A stretch of 64,000 bases of DNA. Source: Pseudomonadota bacterium. GTDB lineage: Bacteria; Pseudomonadota; Gammaproteobacteria; Steroidobacterales; Steroidobacteraceae. Shown here piece by piece: positions 17,562-26,084 of the stretch. Position numbers and translations under genes: made by a program. Positions within the stretch are counted from its first letter, which is position 1; the number at the start of each line of letters is the position of its first letter. The stretch spans positions 124,001 to 188,000 of the forward strand of contig JAKCDC010000001.1 of the NCBI GenBank assembly GCA_021838635.1, read 5' to 3'. The notes under the pieces were generated by a model that was given only the letters and a program-made list of their open reading frames with translations, was not told where the DNA came from and ran no database searches.

Positions 17562-18719
17562 CTAATCCAGCAAGTTTCCCCGCCGCAGCGCGCGGCTGCC
17601 GAAGCGCTCGCGGACCTGGTCGAGCGCCGCATCGAGTCGGGCATTGCCGCCCGGCGCCGACTGTTCGAACAGACCCATCTGCGTCGCCGGCGACAGTTCC
17701 GCGAGGGTCACGCCGAGCAGGCGCAGTTTCGCACCCCGATGCTCGGCGAGCCAGCGCCGCAGCAACTCCTGCGCCACGTCGCGGATGGCCCGCCCGTCCT
17801 GGGTGGGTGGGGCGATGCCGCGCTGGCGAGTGAACGTCGAGAAATCGTGGCTGCGGATCTTCACCCCGACGCGCCCGCTCACCAGCCCCTTGCGGCGGAG
17901 CCGTTCGCACGCTTTGTCCGCCAGGCGGGCCAGGTGCCGCTCCAGCTCTGCCGGTTGCGCCAGATCGCGCTCGAACGTGTCTTCGGCACTGAGGGACTTC
18001 TCCTCGGTGTCACTGACTACGGGCCGCTCGTCGATGCCGGCGGCCCGCTCGCGCATCCGCTGCGCATCCCGTCCGAACAGGGGCCAGAGCAGTGCATCCG
18101 GCGCGGTGCGCAGCTCGCGCAGGGTCCGTAATCCGGCGGCCTCGACTTGCTCGCCGAGTTTGCGGCCGAGGCCGGGCAGCCGCCGTACCGACAGCGGATC
18201 AAGCACCTCGCGTACGCGCTCGACGGACACGACCGTGAGCCCGTCGGGTTTATCCAGGTCCGAGGCGATCTTCGCCACCAGCTTGTTCGGTGCGACGCCC
18301 ACCGAGGCGCTCAGCCCGGTGCGCGCACGGATTTCCGCCTTGATGCGCTGGGCGATGGCGGGCGGCTCGCCAAGCAGCTGCACGCTACCGGTGACGTCGA
18401 GGAAAGCTTCGTCCACCGACAGGCCCTGCACCAAGGGAGTGATCTCCCGAAACACGGCGAACACCTGCGCAGAGACTTCTCGGTAGCGCGCCATGCGCGG
18501 TGGAACACAGACCATATTGGGACACAACCTGAGCGCGGTGCTCATGGGCATCGCGGAGCGTACCCCGAAGCGGCGTACTTCATAACTCGCCGCGGCGACC
18601 ACTCCGCGTGCGCCGGCGTGACCGACCACGACCGGCAGACCGGCGAGTTCGGGCCGGTCGTGTTGCTCCACCGAGGCGAAAAACGCGTCCATGTCGACAT
18701 GGAGGATCGAGCGGATCAC
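17562..18719 (-). CDS. dinB: DNA polymerase IV (Y family)
   Basis: A 385-residue translesion polymerase that extends stalled or mismatched primers without proofreading. Catalytic acids are visible in HVDMDAFFASVEQ and SVDEAFLD; SASVGVAPNKLVAKIASD marks the palm and GLGRKLGEQ the helix-hairpin-helix. The little-finger domain spans the last 110 residues, and QMGLF near the C-terminus fits the beta-clamp-binding motif. GTG 18719 gives the normal N-terminus; the frame runs open to 18839 through the remains of the DUF3667 gene. It lies between that broken gene and gspA; a LexA box was not seen upstream. Confidence 0.93.
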   Translation of the reverse strand: MIRSILHVDMDAFFASVEQHDRPELAGLPVVVGHAGARGVVAAASYEVRRFGVRSAMPMSTALRLCPNMVCVPPRMARYREVSAQVFAVFREITPLVQGLSVDEAFLDVTGSVQLLGEPPAIAQRIKAEIRARTGLSASVGVAPNKLVAKIASDLDKPDGLTVVSVERVREVLDPLSVRRLPGLGRKLGEQVEAAGLRTLRELRTAPDALLWPLFGRDAQRMRERAAGIDERPVVSDTEEKSLSAEDTFERDLAQPAELERHLARLADKACERLRRKGLVSGRVGVKIRSHDFSTFTRQRGIAPPTQDGRAIRDVAQELLRRWLAEHRGAKLRLLGVTLAELSPATQMGLFEQSAPGGNARLDAALDQVRERFGSRALRRGNLLD

Positions 18720-19336
18720 GACGGCACGGCTCCGCCGGCGGCATCTGGGGGGCAAGCAGCGGCAGCCGCAGGAACATCGAGCGTTCGTAGTTGCGCTCGC
18801 GCGCCGCGCGCCCCGACGAGATGCGCGCGCCGTACGCACTGAACTGTGCGCCGAGCGGGGGCGGATTCAGCGCAATTGGGGTTCCGTGCGGGAGCGCGGC
18901 TGACCCCTCGAGCGGCGCCATTGCCCTGCGAAAGCCCTTGCCATTGCGCACCACGGTGACGCCGGCGTGCGGCCCGTACGGGGTGAGCAGCCCGATGATG
19001 AAAAAGACCACCAGACTCACCGCCAGGTACAGCCGTACCGGTGGCAGGGAGCGCACGCGCCGACCGTCGCGAAATTCGCATGTCAGAAAACCCGGTCTAA
19101 ACAGCAGCGCGCCGCGTCAACCACAGCCGCAAGTCCGCATGCGTCAGGTCCTCGGTGGCTGCCTGCAGGAAGGACCAGAAGGAGCGGACCGGGTGCGCGT
19201 GGTGTCGCTGCCCACACTGGCCGCACAATGGTCCGGCAGGCGCCGCAGCGCACTTCTCGCACGTCAGCCCGCTATGGTGCGAGGCAGTCGTGTAGTCGTG
19301 GGCGCCGAGCGGGGCGGACTCAATCGCCGTACTCAT
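18720..19336 (-). pseudogene. DUF3667 family protein, frameshifted and C-terminally truncated
   Basis: From ATG 19336 the first 79 codons encode a zinc-ribbon-type N-terminus (two CxxC pairs, including CGQCGQ) and FWSFLQAATEDLTHADLRLWLT, as in DUF3667 membrane proteins. The frame then stops at 19097. The expected continuation (LLFRPGFLTCEFRDGRRV, then a membrane helix LYLAVSLVVFFIIGLLTPYG) is read one base off, from about 19105 down. After about 18760 the family's last membrane helices are absent and the frame runs into dinB. Its ATG overlaps the fadE stop (ATGA), showing former translational coupling. The frameshift alone could be a sequencing error, but the missing C-terminus cannot. Confidence 0.72.
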
Positions 19337-21876
19337 GCCAGCGCGGTGGCGTTCGCGCTCTGTGTGTAGTCTGGCTGCGCCTGCGTGCCGAGCTCGTGCG
19401 GCGCGAAGTCATCCACGTTCACGAGGTTCATCACCTTGGCATCGAAAGCGCGCAGCGCGTCGGCTTCCGACGTGCTGATGATACCGGCGGCGAGGGCCTG
19501 CTCAATCTGACCGGGCAGGTCGAGCGCGCTCACCAGGCCGGCCTTGACCCCCTCGACGCGGATGCGCTTCTCGAGCGGCTCCATCACCAGGGCGAGTTCG
19601 AGCGCCTCCTCCAGCAATCCCAGGGGATTGCCGGGCTCCACGGTGGTGTAGATGTACTGACCGATGCGCCGGCGGCTCTCTGAGGGCTGGGTGATCTGCT
19701 CGGCGACCTGATGGCCGAGCCGGTCGGAGGGCGCCGAGTAGTGCCGTCCGCGCGGGAAGACGATTGCGCGCATCAGCCCGGCGAGCATCCGATTGGGGAA
19801 GTTGCGCAGAAAGCCGTGCAGTTGTTCCTGGGCATGATAGAGCAGGTTGCGGCAGGCCCACTCCACGATCGGCAGATCCTCCTCCGGGCGCCCCTGGTTC
19901 TCGTGATGCTTCAACACCATCGAGGCCAGATACATCGCCGAGAGCACGTCCCCGAGCCGGGCCGAGAGATTTTCCTTCTTCTTCAGATACCCGCCGAGAG
20001 TGAGCATCGCGACGTCGACGGTGAAGGCAAACGAGGCGCTGAAGCGCACGATGTGTTGATAGTAACGCGCAGTCGGTCCGCTCACCGGTGAGCGCGTGAA
20101 GCGTGCATGCGTCAGCGCCATGATGAGTGAGCGTACGGCATTGGAAATCGTGAAGCCGATATGCCCGAACAGCGCGCGGTCGAATTCCTCGAGACCTTGG
20201 GAGTGATCGGGATTGCGCGCGGCATTCATCTCGCGCAGCACGAACGGATGGCAGCGGACCGCGCCCTGACCGAAGATGATCAGGCTGCGTGTGAGAATGT
20301 TCGCGCCCTCCACGGTGATCGTCACCGGCACGGCCTGGTAGCTGCGGCCCAGGTAGTTCTTCGGCCCGAGACAGATCCCCTTCCCGCCGTGCACATCCAT
20401 GGCGTCATTGGCGACCTGGCGGCCCATTTCGGTCACGTGGTACTTCAACATCGCCGAGGGCACGGACGGCTTCTCGCCGCCGTCAATGGCGCCCGCCGTG
20501 ACCGAGCGTGCCGCATCCATGGTGTAGGTGAGGCCGGTCATGCGCGCGAGCACCGATTCGACGCCCTCGAAGCGGCCGACCGGCATGTTGAACTGCCGGC
20601 GGATGCGCGCATAGGCACCGCTCGCCCAAGCGCCCGCCTTGGCGCCCCCGGTGGCATTGGAGGGCAGGGAGATGCATCGGCCGACCGAGAGCTGCTCGAC
20701 CAGCATGCGCCAGCCCGCACCGATCATCTTCGGGCCACCGATGATGAAATCGAGCGGTACGAACACATCGCGGCCTTGCACCGGCCCGTTCTGGAACGGG
20801 ACGTTGGAGGGAAAGTGTCGCCGGCCGATGCTGACGCCGGCCGTTTCGCGCGGAATCAGCGCACAGGTGATGCCGAGATCGGCCTGCCCGCCGAGCAGCT
20901 GCTCTGGGTCGAACAGACGGAACGCCAGGCCGATGACCGTCGCGATCGGCGCGAGCGTGATGTATCGCTTGGAGAAATTCAGCCGCATGCCGAGCACTTC
21001 GCGGCCCTGCCAGTGGCCGCGGCAGACCACGCCGGTGTCGGGAATCGAGGCGGCGTCGGAGCCGGCGCGCGGACCGGTCAGGGCAAAGCACGGTACCTCT
21101 TCCCCGCGCGCAAGCCGCGGTAGATAGTGGTTCTTCTGCTCCTCGGTGCCGTAATGGTTCAGCAGTTCGGCCGGTCCGAGCGAATTCGGCACCGCAATGG
21201 TGGAGGATGCCGTGGCGCTGCGGCTTGCGATCTTGGCCAGCACGCATGAGTGCGCGAACGCGGAGAACTCCAAGCCGCCGTAGCGCTTCGGAATAATCAT
21301 GGCGAAGAAGCCGCGCGCCTTGATGAACTCCCACACGTGCGGCGGCAGATCGCCGCGCTCGTGCGTGATGTTCCAGTCATCGAGCATGCGGCACAGTTCT
21401 TCGCAGGGTCCGTCGAGGAACGCCTGCTCCTCGGCACTGAGCTGCGGGGCACGCGCGCCGAGCAGCTTCGACCACTGGGGCGCCCCGGTGAACAGCTCCC
21501 CGTCCCACCATACCGTGCCGGCCTCGAGCGCCTCGCGCTCGGTCTGCGACATCGAGGGCAGGAGCCGCCGATAGGCCTTCATGAACGGCCGGGTGATCAG
21601 CCCCTTGCGCAGCCAGCGCACGTTCAGCAGCCACAGCGCCGCGAGCGACAGCCACAGGAACCCTTTCCAGGTCGCCGCCGCGGCGTTGTTCGCCCCGAAG
21701 TAGCTGTAGGCCGCCAGCAGCACGGTGAATGTGGCGGTGAAGGCGAGCAGCGAGAGCCGGCGGTAGGCCAGGTACAGCACCGCGACGATGAGGATCAGCG
21801 TGATGACGCCGCCGGCCTGGGTCACGGCATAGCCAATGGCCGCGGCGGCGACGAGCGCAAGGAGTGCACCCAGCAT
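19333..21876 (-). CDS. fadE: Acyl-CoA dehydrogenase FadE
   Basis: An 847-residue membrane-associated enzyme that starts beta-oxidation by oxidising acyl-CoA to trans-2-enoyl-CoA. Residues 1-95 hold several hydrophobic segments (membrane anchor, as in E. coli FadE, 814 residues). The acyl-CoA dehydrogenase core follows: FALTGPRAGSDAASIPDTG in the middle domain, FVPLDFIIGG, and the FAD-contact MDVHGGKGICLGPKNYLGR region. A FadE-specific C-terminal domain (DUF1974-like) spans roughly residues 560-830. The gene lies downstream of mdh on the same strand, after a 157-base gap with a hairpin. With fadI at the right edge it fits growth on fatty acids. Confidence 0.95.
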   Translation of the reverse strand: MLGALLALVAAAAIGYAVTQAGGVITLILIVAVLYLAYRRLSLLAFTATFTVLLAAYSYFGANNAAAATWKGFLWLSLAALWLLNVRWLRKGLITRPFMKAYRRLLPSMSQTEREALEAGTVWWDGELFTGAPQWSKLLGARAPQLSAEEQAFLDGPCEELCRMLDDWNITHERGDLPPHVWEFIKARGFFAMIIPKRYGGLEFSAFAHSCVLAKIASRSATASSTIAVPNSLGPAELLNHYGTEEQKNHYLPRLARGEEVPCFALTGPRAGSDAASIPDTGVVCRGHWQGREVLGMRLNFSKRYITLAPIATVIGLAFRLFDPEQLLGGQADLGITCALIPRETAGVSIGRRHFPSNVPFQNGPVQGRDVFVPLDFIIGGPKMIGAGWRMLVEQLSVGRCISLPSNATGGAKAGAWASGAYARIRRQFNMPVGRFEGVESVLARMTGLTYTMDAARSVTAGAIDGGEKPSVPSAMLKYHVTEMGRQVANDAMDVHGGKGICLGPKNYLGRSYQAVPVTITVEGANILTRSLIIFGQGAVRCHPFVLREMNAARNPDHSQGLEEFDRALFGHIGFTISNAVRSLIMALTHARFTRSPVSGPTARYYQHIVRFSASFAFTVDVAMLTLGGYLKKKENLSARLGDVLSAMYLASMVLKHHENQGRPEEDLPIVEWACRNLLYHAQEQLHGFLRNFPNRMLAGLMRAIVFPRGRHYSAPSDRLGHQVAEQITQPSESRRRIGQYIYTTVEPGNPLGLLEEALELALVMEPLEKRIRVEGVKAGLVSALDLPGQIEQALAAGIISTSEADALRAFDAKVMNLVNVDDFAPHELGTQAQPDYTQSANATALA

Positions 21877-21978
21877 GGAAGCTCCTTCGTGCCGAGCTGT
21901 CGAAGAATAATGGAACGGCGACGACCCACTATAGCGGTTTTCGGCCCCAACGGGTCAAAGGCCATGGCCGCAGAGTCG

Positions 21979-22011
21979 GATGCGGACCCGAACGAGGTCC
22001 GGGTCCGCATC
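21979..22011 (-). terminator. Hairpin downstream of mdh
   Basis: Perfect 12-base stem (GATGCGGACCCG / CGGGTCCGCATC) with a nine-base loop, 22 bases beyond the mdh stop codon. No T-run follows on the minus strand, so it may be a transcript-end stabiliser rather than an intrinsic terminator. The rest of the 157-base mdh-fadE gap shows nothing else. Confidence 0.55.
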
Positions 22012-22033
22012 GGTCTGTACAGCGTCGGCGCGG

Positions 22034-23014
22034 TCAGCCGAGCAGCGATTTCACGCCGTCGCGTTCCTCGCGCAGTTCAGCGAGCGTCGCATCCATGCGC
22101 GTGCGGCTGGCGGGGCTGATATCCAGACCCTGAACGATCTGGTATGCCCCGTTGCGCGTGGTCACAGGGTACGAGTAGATCACGCCTTCAGGGATGCCGT
22201 AGCTGCCGTCGGAGGGCACCGCCATGCTTACCCAGTCGCCCTCGGCCGTGCCATGCACCCAGGTGTGGATGTGGTCGATCGCGGCCGAGGCGGCCGAGGC
22301 GGCCGAGGAGGCGCCGCGCGCCTTAATGATCGCCGCCCCGCGCTGCTGCACCTGCGGGATAAACGTCTGCTCGACCCAGGAGGCCTCCACCAGGGACGGC
22401 GCCGGCTTGCCGCCGACCCGCGCGTGGCTGATGTCCGGGTACTGTGTCGCGGAGTGATTGCCCCAGATGGTCATGCGCCGAATGTCAAGAACGTGCGTGC
22501 CGGTCTTCTCGGCGAGCTGTGAGAGCGCTCGGTTGTGATCGAGGCGCGTCATCGCCGTGAAATTGCGTGGGTTCAAATCTTTGGCATTGGCCCGAGCAAT
22601 CAGCGCGTTGGTGTTCGCCGGGTTGCCCACGACCAGCACCTTGACGTTGCGGTCGGCGGCCTCGTTCAGCGCCTTGCCTTGTGCGGAGAAGATCTGCGCG
22701 TTGGCGAGCAGCAGATCCTTGCGCTCCATGCCCGGTCCGCGCGGTCGCGCGCCGACCAGCAGTGCCACGTGGCAGTCGCGGAATGCGACCTTGGCGTCGT
22801 CCGTCGCGACGATCTTATTCAGTCCGGGGAATGCGCAGTCGGCGAGTTCCATGACCACGCCGTTGAGCGCCTGCAGCGCCGGAGTGACCTCGAGCAGATG
22901 CAGGTTGATGGGCTGATCCGGACCGAGCAGCGCTCCGGAGGCAACGCGAAAGGCGAGGGCATAGCCGATCTGGCCGGCAGCGCCGGTGATCGCGACGTTC
23001 ATTGCGGGTTTCAT
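22034..23014 (-). CDS. mdh: Malate dehydrogenase
   Basis: A 326-residue TCA-cycle enzyme interconverting malate and oxaloacetate with NAD. The Rossmann motif is [20 protein letters not shown] follows, and the catalytic Asp/His pair sits in RLDHNRA and [12 protein letters not shown]. The substrate-binding arginines are in [11 protein letters not shown]. This is the cytosolic-MDH-like type 2 group used by many proteobacteria rather than the E. coli type. ATG 23014 is used; ATG 23002 four codons later is equally possible as neither has a clear ribosome site. A short Ser-Ala-Ala repeat lies in the [11 protein letters not shown] segment. Confidence 0.95.
   Translation of the reverse strand: MKPAMNVAITGAAGQIGYALAFRVASGALLGPDQPINLHLLEVTPALQALNGVVMELADCAFPGLNKIVATDDAKVAFRDCHVALLVGARPRGPGMERKDLLLANAQIFSAQGKALNEAADRNVKVLVVGNPANTNALIARANAKDLNPRNFTAMTRLDHNRALSQLAEKTGTHVLDIRRMTIWGNHSATQYPDISHARVGGKPAPSLVEASWVEQTFIPQVQQRGAAIIKARGASSAASAASAAIDHIHTWVHGTAEGDWVSMAVPSDGSYGIPEGVIYSYPVTTRNGAYQIVQGLDISPASRTRMDATLAELREERDGVKSLLG
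22281..22307 (-). repeat. Three perfect 9-bp tandem repeats inside mdh
   Basis: The unit GCGGCCGAG occurs three times without a break and encodes Ser-Ala-Ala repeats in malate dehydrogenase. Any change in copy number would stay in frame. Confidence 0.85.
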
Positions 23015-23227
23015 GGTGCGAGTGTTCCGTACGGGGAAAGCCCGCAATTCTAGCGCCGATAGACACGCTTTATCATCCTGATCCGAACCAGCGATTGGTG
23101 TGCAGGATTCCTCGGGTGCTACAACAGCCTCATCCGCTTCGCGGTGCGGTGAACCGTCATACTAATTCGAGCCGACGAGTGATCCGCCGCCCCGGAGCGC
23201 TGACCCGCAGTAACTCAGGAGAGCGCC

Positions 23228-23710
23228 ATGTTCGAGACACGCAACGATCTTTCCGCCGACATCCGCACCCAGGTGATCCGTCTGCTCAATGCACGGCTCG
23301 CCGATGCCATCGATCTGGCGCTGCAGAGCAAGCATGCGCACTGGAACGTCAAGGGACCGAATTTCATCGCATTGCACGAGCTGTTCGACCAGATCGCCGA
23401 GCAGATCGACGCACACGTCGATGCCATCGCGGAGCGAGTGACTGCGCTCGGTGGAACCGCGGGCGGAACCCTGGCCGCCGTTTCGCGCGCCACGACTCTG
23501 AAGGCCTACCCCGAGCAGATCCTCGCCGGTGTGGCGCATCTGGAGGCGCTGTCCACGGCACTTGCGGCTTTCGGGCGCAATGTGCGCGCCGGCATCGATG
23601 AGGCCGCGCGGCTCGGCGATGCCGACAGCGCGGATCTGTTCACGGAGGTTTCGCGCGAGGCCGACAAGCAGCTGTGGTTCCTCGAGGCGCACCTGCACGC
23701 CGAGCGCTGA
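23228..23710 (+). CDS. dps: Dps-family ferritin-like DNA-protection protein
   Basis: A 160-residue four-helix-bundle protein that would form a dodecamer, oxidise ferrous iron with peroxide and store ferric iron. The ferroxidase residues are recognisable in SKHAHWNVKGPNF, then HELFDQIAEQIDAHVDAIAER. The N-terminus is short and not lysine-rich, so direct DNA binding is uncertain. AGGAG lies seven bases before the ATG. It is divergent from mdh across a 213-base region and converges on the GGDEF-EAL gene. Confidence 0.93.
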   Translation: MFETRNDLSADIRTQVIRLLNARLADAIDLALQSKHAHWNVKGPNFIALHELFDQIAEQIDAHVDAIAERVTALGGTAGGTLAAVSRATTLKAYPEQILAGVAHLEALSTALAAFGRNVRAGIDEAARLGDADSADLFTEVSREADKQLWFLEAHLHAER

Positions 23711-23712
23711 GC

Positions 23713-23730
23713 GCGCCGGTGCTCCGGCGC
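23713..23730. terminator. Hairpin between convergent dps and GGDEF-EAL genes
   Basis: Seven-base perfect GC stem (GCGCCGG / CCGGCGC) with a TGCT loop, directly between the two stop codons (23708-23710 and 23730-23732). It could serve both strands. Confidence 0.5.
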
Positions 23731-25793
23731 TAGGCGGGGCGGCTCACCGTGCCCGCCTGGCGCAGCAGATGCCCGAACGGCGCCCCGGAGGCGCCCTGCC
23801 GGCGCAGCAGCTCAAGCAAGTCCTCTGCTGCGCACGGGTCGCCGAACAGCCGACCTTGCGCCTGGTCGCAGCCATTCTCGCGCAGGAACTGCAGCTGTTG
23901 GACCGATTCGACGCCTTCGGCGACCACCATCATCCCGAGACTGTGGCCCATTTCGATCATCGTACGCACCAGCGTGGCGTTGCCGGCGTTGTGCTGTACG
24001 TCGCGCACGAACGATTGGTCGATCTTCAGTGTCCCGATCGGGAACTGCTGCAATGCCGAGAGTGACGAGTAACCGGTACCGAAATCATCGATCGACAGAT
24101 GCAGCCCCATCGCGTGCAGCTCCTGGAGCAGCCGCAGTGTGTTCTTGGTGTCGGCCATGAGCGTCGTTTCGGTGATCTCCAGCTCGAGCGCGGTGGGCGA
24201 GACACCGTGACGACGGAACACCGAGCGGCAACGCAGGATGAAACTCGCCTGGCGCAACTGGCGCAGCGAGAGATTCAGCGAGATGCACCCCGGCTCCCCG
24301 CCGGAGGTCTTCAGCTGACGGTAATCCAAGCACACCCGGTTGAGTACCCACTCGCCGATATCGAGGATGAGATTGGTTTCCTCGGCGAGCGGGATGAAGC
24401 GCGACGGGGGAATGTCGCCGTGGCCGGGCAGACGCCAGCGCAGCAGCGCCTCGGCCCCGGCGATACGTCCGGTGGCGAGCTCGACCTTCGGCTGGTAACG
24501 GATCACCAGTTCGTCGCGCTCCAGCGCGCGGCGTAGTTTGCTCTTGAGAATCAGTCGTTCCACCGCCGCGGCGTTCATCTCCGGGGCGTAGAACGTGAAC
24601 GTGTTGCCGCCATTCTGTTTGGCGTGATACATGGCGGCGTCGGCGTTGCGGATCAGATCAATCACGTTTTCCGCATCGCGCGGACAGAAGGCGACCCCGA
24701 TGCTCGCGGTGAGAAACACTTCCTGTTGGTTCAGCTGGAAGGCGCGCGCCACTTCGTTCAGGATCGCACGCGCGAGCTGCCCGACGGGCACGCGGTTGTC
24801 GGTCTCGGCGGGCAGTCCGTGCACGCACAGCGCGAATTCATCCCCGGCCAGCCGACCGAGAATCGCGCCCTGTGGCACGGCGCGGATCAGCCGCTCGGCG
24901 AGCACCTCGAGCACCCGGTCGCCGGTGTCATGTCCGAAGGTGTCATTGACCTCCTTGAATCGGTCCATGTCCAGGTACAGCAGTGCCACCGAGCGTCCGC
25001 TGCGCAGCCCGCGCGCCAGCGTCTGCTGCAGCAGGTGCTGGAACTGCATGCGGTTCGGCACCTTGGTGAGGGTGTCGTAGCGTGCCAGGTAGCGGATGCG
25101 GCGCTCCGCCCGCTTGCGCTCGGTGACGTTGCGCGCCACGAAAATGTTGCCCTGGAACTGCGGATCGTCGGTCTCGATGCGCGAGCCGGCGAGTGATACC
25201 GGGATCGTCTGCCCGTCGCGCGTGCGCACCACGCTCTCGCGGGTGTCCTGCGCGGCCTGCAGCAGATCGAAGCCGCCGCGCACACTCTCATCGAGCAGCG
25301 AGACGATGCTGCGTCCAAGCAGCTCCTCTTCGGCCAAGCCCAGCATCTTGCAGGCCGCGGCATTGGCACTCTTGATCACCCCGTCCGGGGAGGTGAGAAA
25401 GACCGCGTCGGTCATGCTGTCGAGGATGCTGCGCAGGTAGTCCTTGTTGACGGTCGACTGGCGCAGTCGAGCGCGCATCCGTTCCATGGCGAGCTCGAGC
25501 GCCTCGAGATCCCCGTGAGCGCGCACTTCGACCGGCCGCGCGTAATCGCCCTGGGCGATCCGCTGGGCGCTGCGCGTGAGCGATTCGGCCGCCAGGTCGG
25601 CGGTGCGTGCGGCCCGCCAGGCGCGCACCGCCGCGAGTACGCTGCCGGCGAACGCCACCGCACCGGCCACCGTGATCGCCGTACTGCCGGGCCAGCGGCC
25701 CCACAACGCCGCCGCGCCGGTCGCGACTGCGACCAGCAGCGTCAGGCCGAACGTCCACAGCACGGAACCAAAGTGTTTCAAAGCGCGGCTCAC
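23730..25793 (-). CDS. Membrane-bound GGDEF-EAL protein (cyclic-di-GMP turnover) with HAMP and PAS
   Basis: A 687-residue inner-membrane protein. Two membrane segments lie near residues 10-30 and 38-57 with almost no periplasmic loop, so sensing is probably cytoplasmic. A HAMP-like segment (60-115), a PAS domain (120-230), GGDEF (235-405) and EAL (415-670) follow. The GGDEF signature reads AGDEF (316-320), a variant found in both active and inactive cyclases. The EAL half keeps EALLRW (448-450), ELEITE, DDFGTGYSSL and KIDQSFV, so phosphodiesterase activity is likely. The net direction of c-di-GMP change cannot be told from sequence. Confidence 0.9.
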   Translation of the reverse strand: MSRALKHFGSVLWTFGLTLLVAVATGAAALWGRWPGSTAITVAGAVAFAGSVLAAVRAWRAARTADLAAESLTRSAQRIAQGDYARPVEVRAHGDLEALELAMERMRARLRQSTVNKDYLRSILDSMTDAVFLTSPDGVIKSANAAACKMLGLAEEELLGRSIVSLLDESVRGGFDLLQAAQDTRESVVRTRDGQTIPVSLAGSRIETDDPQFQGNIFVARNVTERKRAERRIRYLARYDTLTKVPNRMQFQHLLQQTLARGLRSGRSVALLYLDMDRFKEVNDTFGHDTGDRVLEVLAERLIRAVPQGAILGRLAGDEFALCVHGLPAETDNRVPVGQLARAILNEVARAFQLNQQEVFLTASIGVAFCPRDAENVIDLIRNADAAMYHAKQNGGNTFTFYAPEMNAAAVERLILKSKLRRALERDELVIRYQPKVELATGRIAGAEALLRWRLPGHGDIPPSRFIPLAEETNLILDIGEWVLNRVCLDYRQLKTSGGEPGCISLNLSLRQLRQASFILRCRSVFRRHGVSPTALELEITETTLMADTKNTLRLLQELHAMGLHLSIDDFGTGYSSLSALQQFPIGTLKIDQSFVRDVQHNAGNATLVRTMIEMGHSLGMMVVAEGVESVQQLQFLRENGCDQAQGRLFGDPCAAEDLLELLRRQGASGAPFGHLLRQAGTVSRPA

Positions 25794-26084
25794 CGCAAAT
25801 CACTCGCTCGGCAGAGGCCAATCCGGATCATCGCCCGTTGCGTATGCAGTCGCGGAGGAGCCGCTGTGCAGAGACGGCCTCGTAGGCATGCGGTCCGGTC
25901 GATGCCCTCGGCCGGCGGCGCGTGCCCCGGTGGGCGGGGGTCAGCTGTACCAGGCGGCTCGAGCCGCTCTCCATGCCCAGGCACCCAGGCATAGGTGGTC
26001 ATACCCCGAGAATAGAGTCCACCCGGGCGGGCGTCAACGCTTTACGTAAAGTCCGGCGGCGGCGGGAACGGTGCCGTGGGCGAG
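25794..26084. other. 291-base gap upstream of the GGDEF-EAL gene, with a 12-bp palindrome
   Basis: No gene is supported here. At 26040-26051 lies the perfect palindrome CTTTACGTAAAG, in a locally AT-rich patch that stands out in this GC-rich DNA. Its size and symmetry suit a dimeric regulator's operator or a small promoter region for the GGDEF-EAL gene, though it sits about 250 bases from that start codon. Confidence 0.45.

Noticed and set aside
16268-17833. A 521-codon open frame on the plus strand
   Set aside because: Antisense shadow of gspA and the dinB 3' end.
22281-22307. Possible CRISPR-like repeat
   Set aside because: The units are contiguous nine-mers inside a coding gene, with no spacers.
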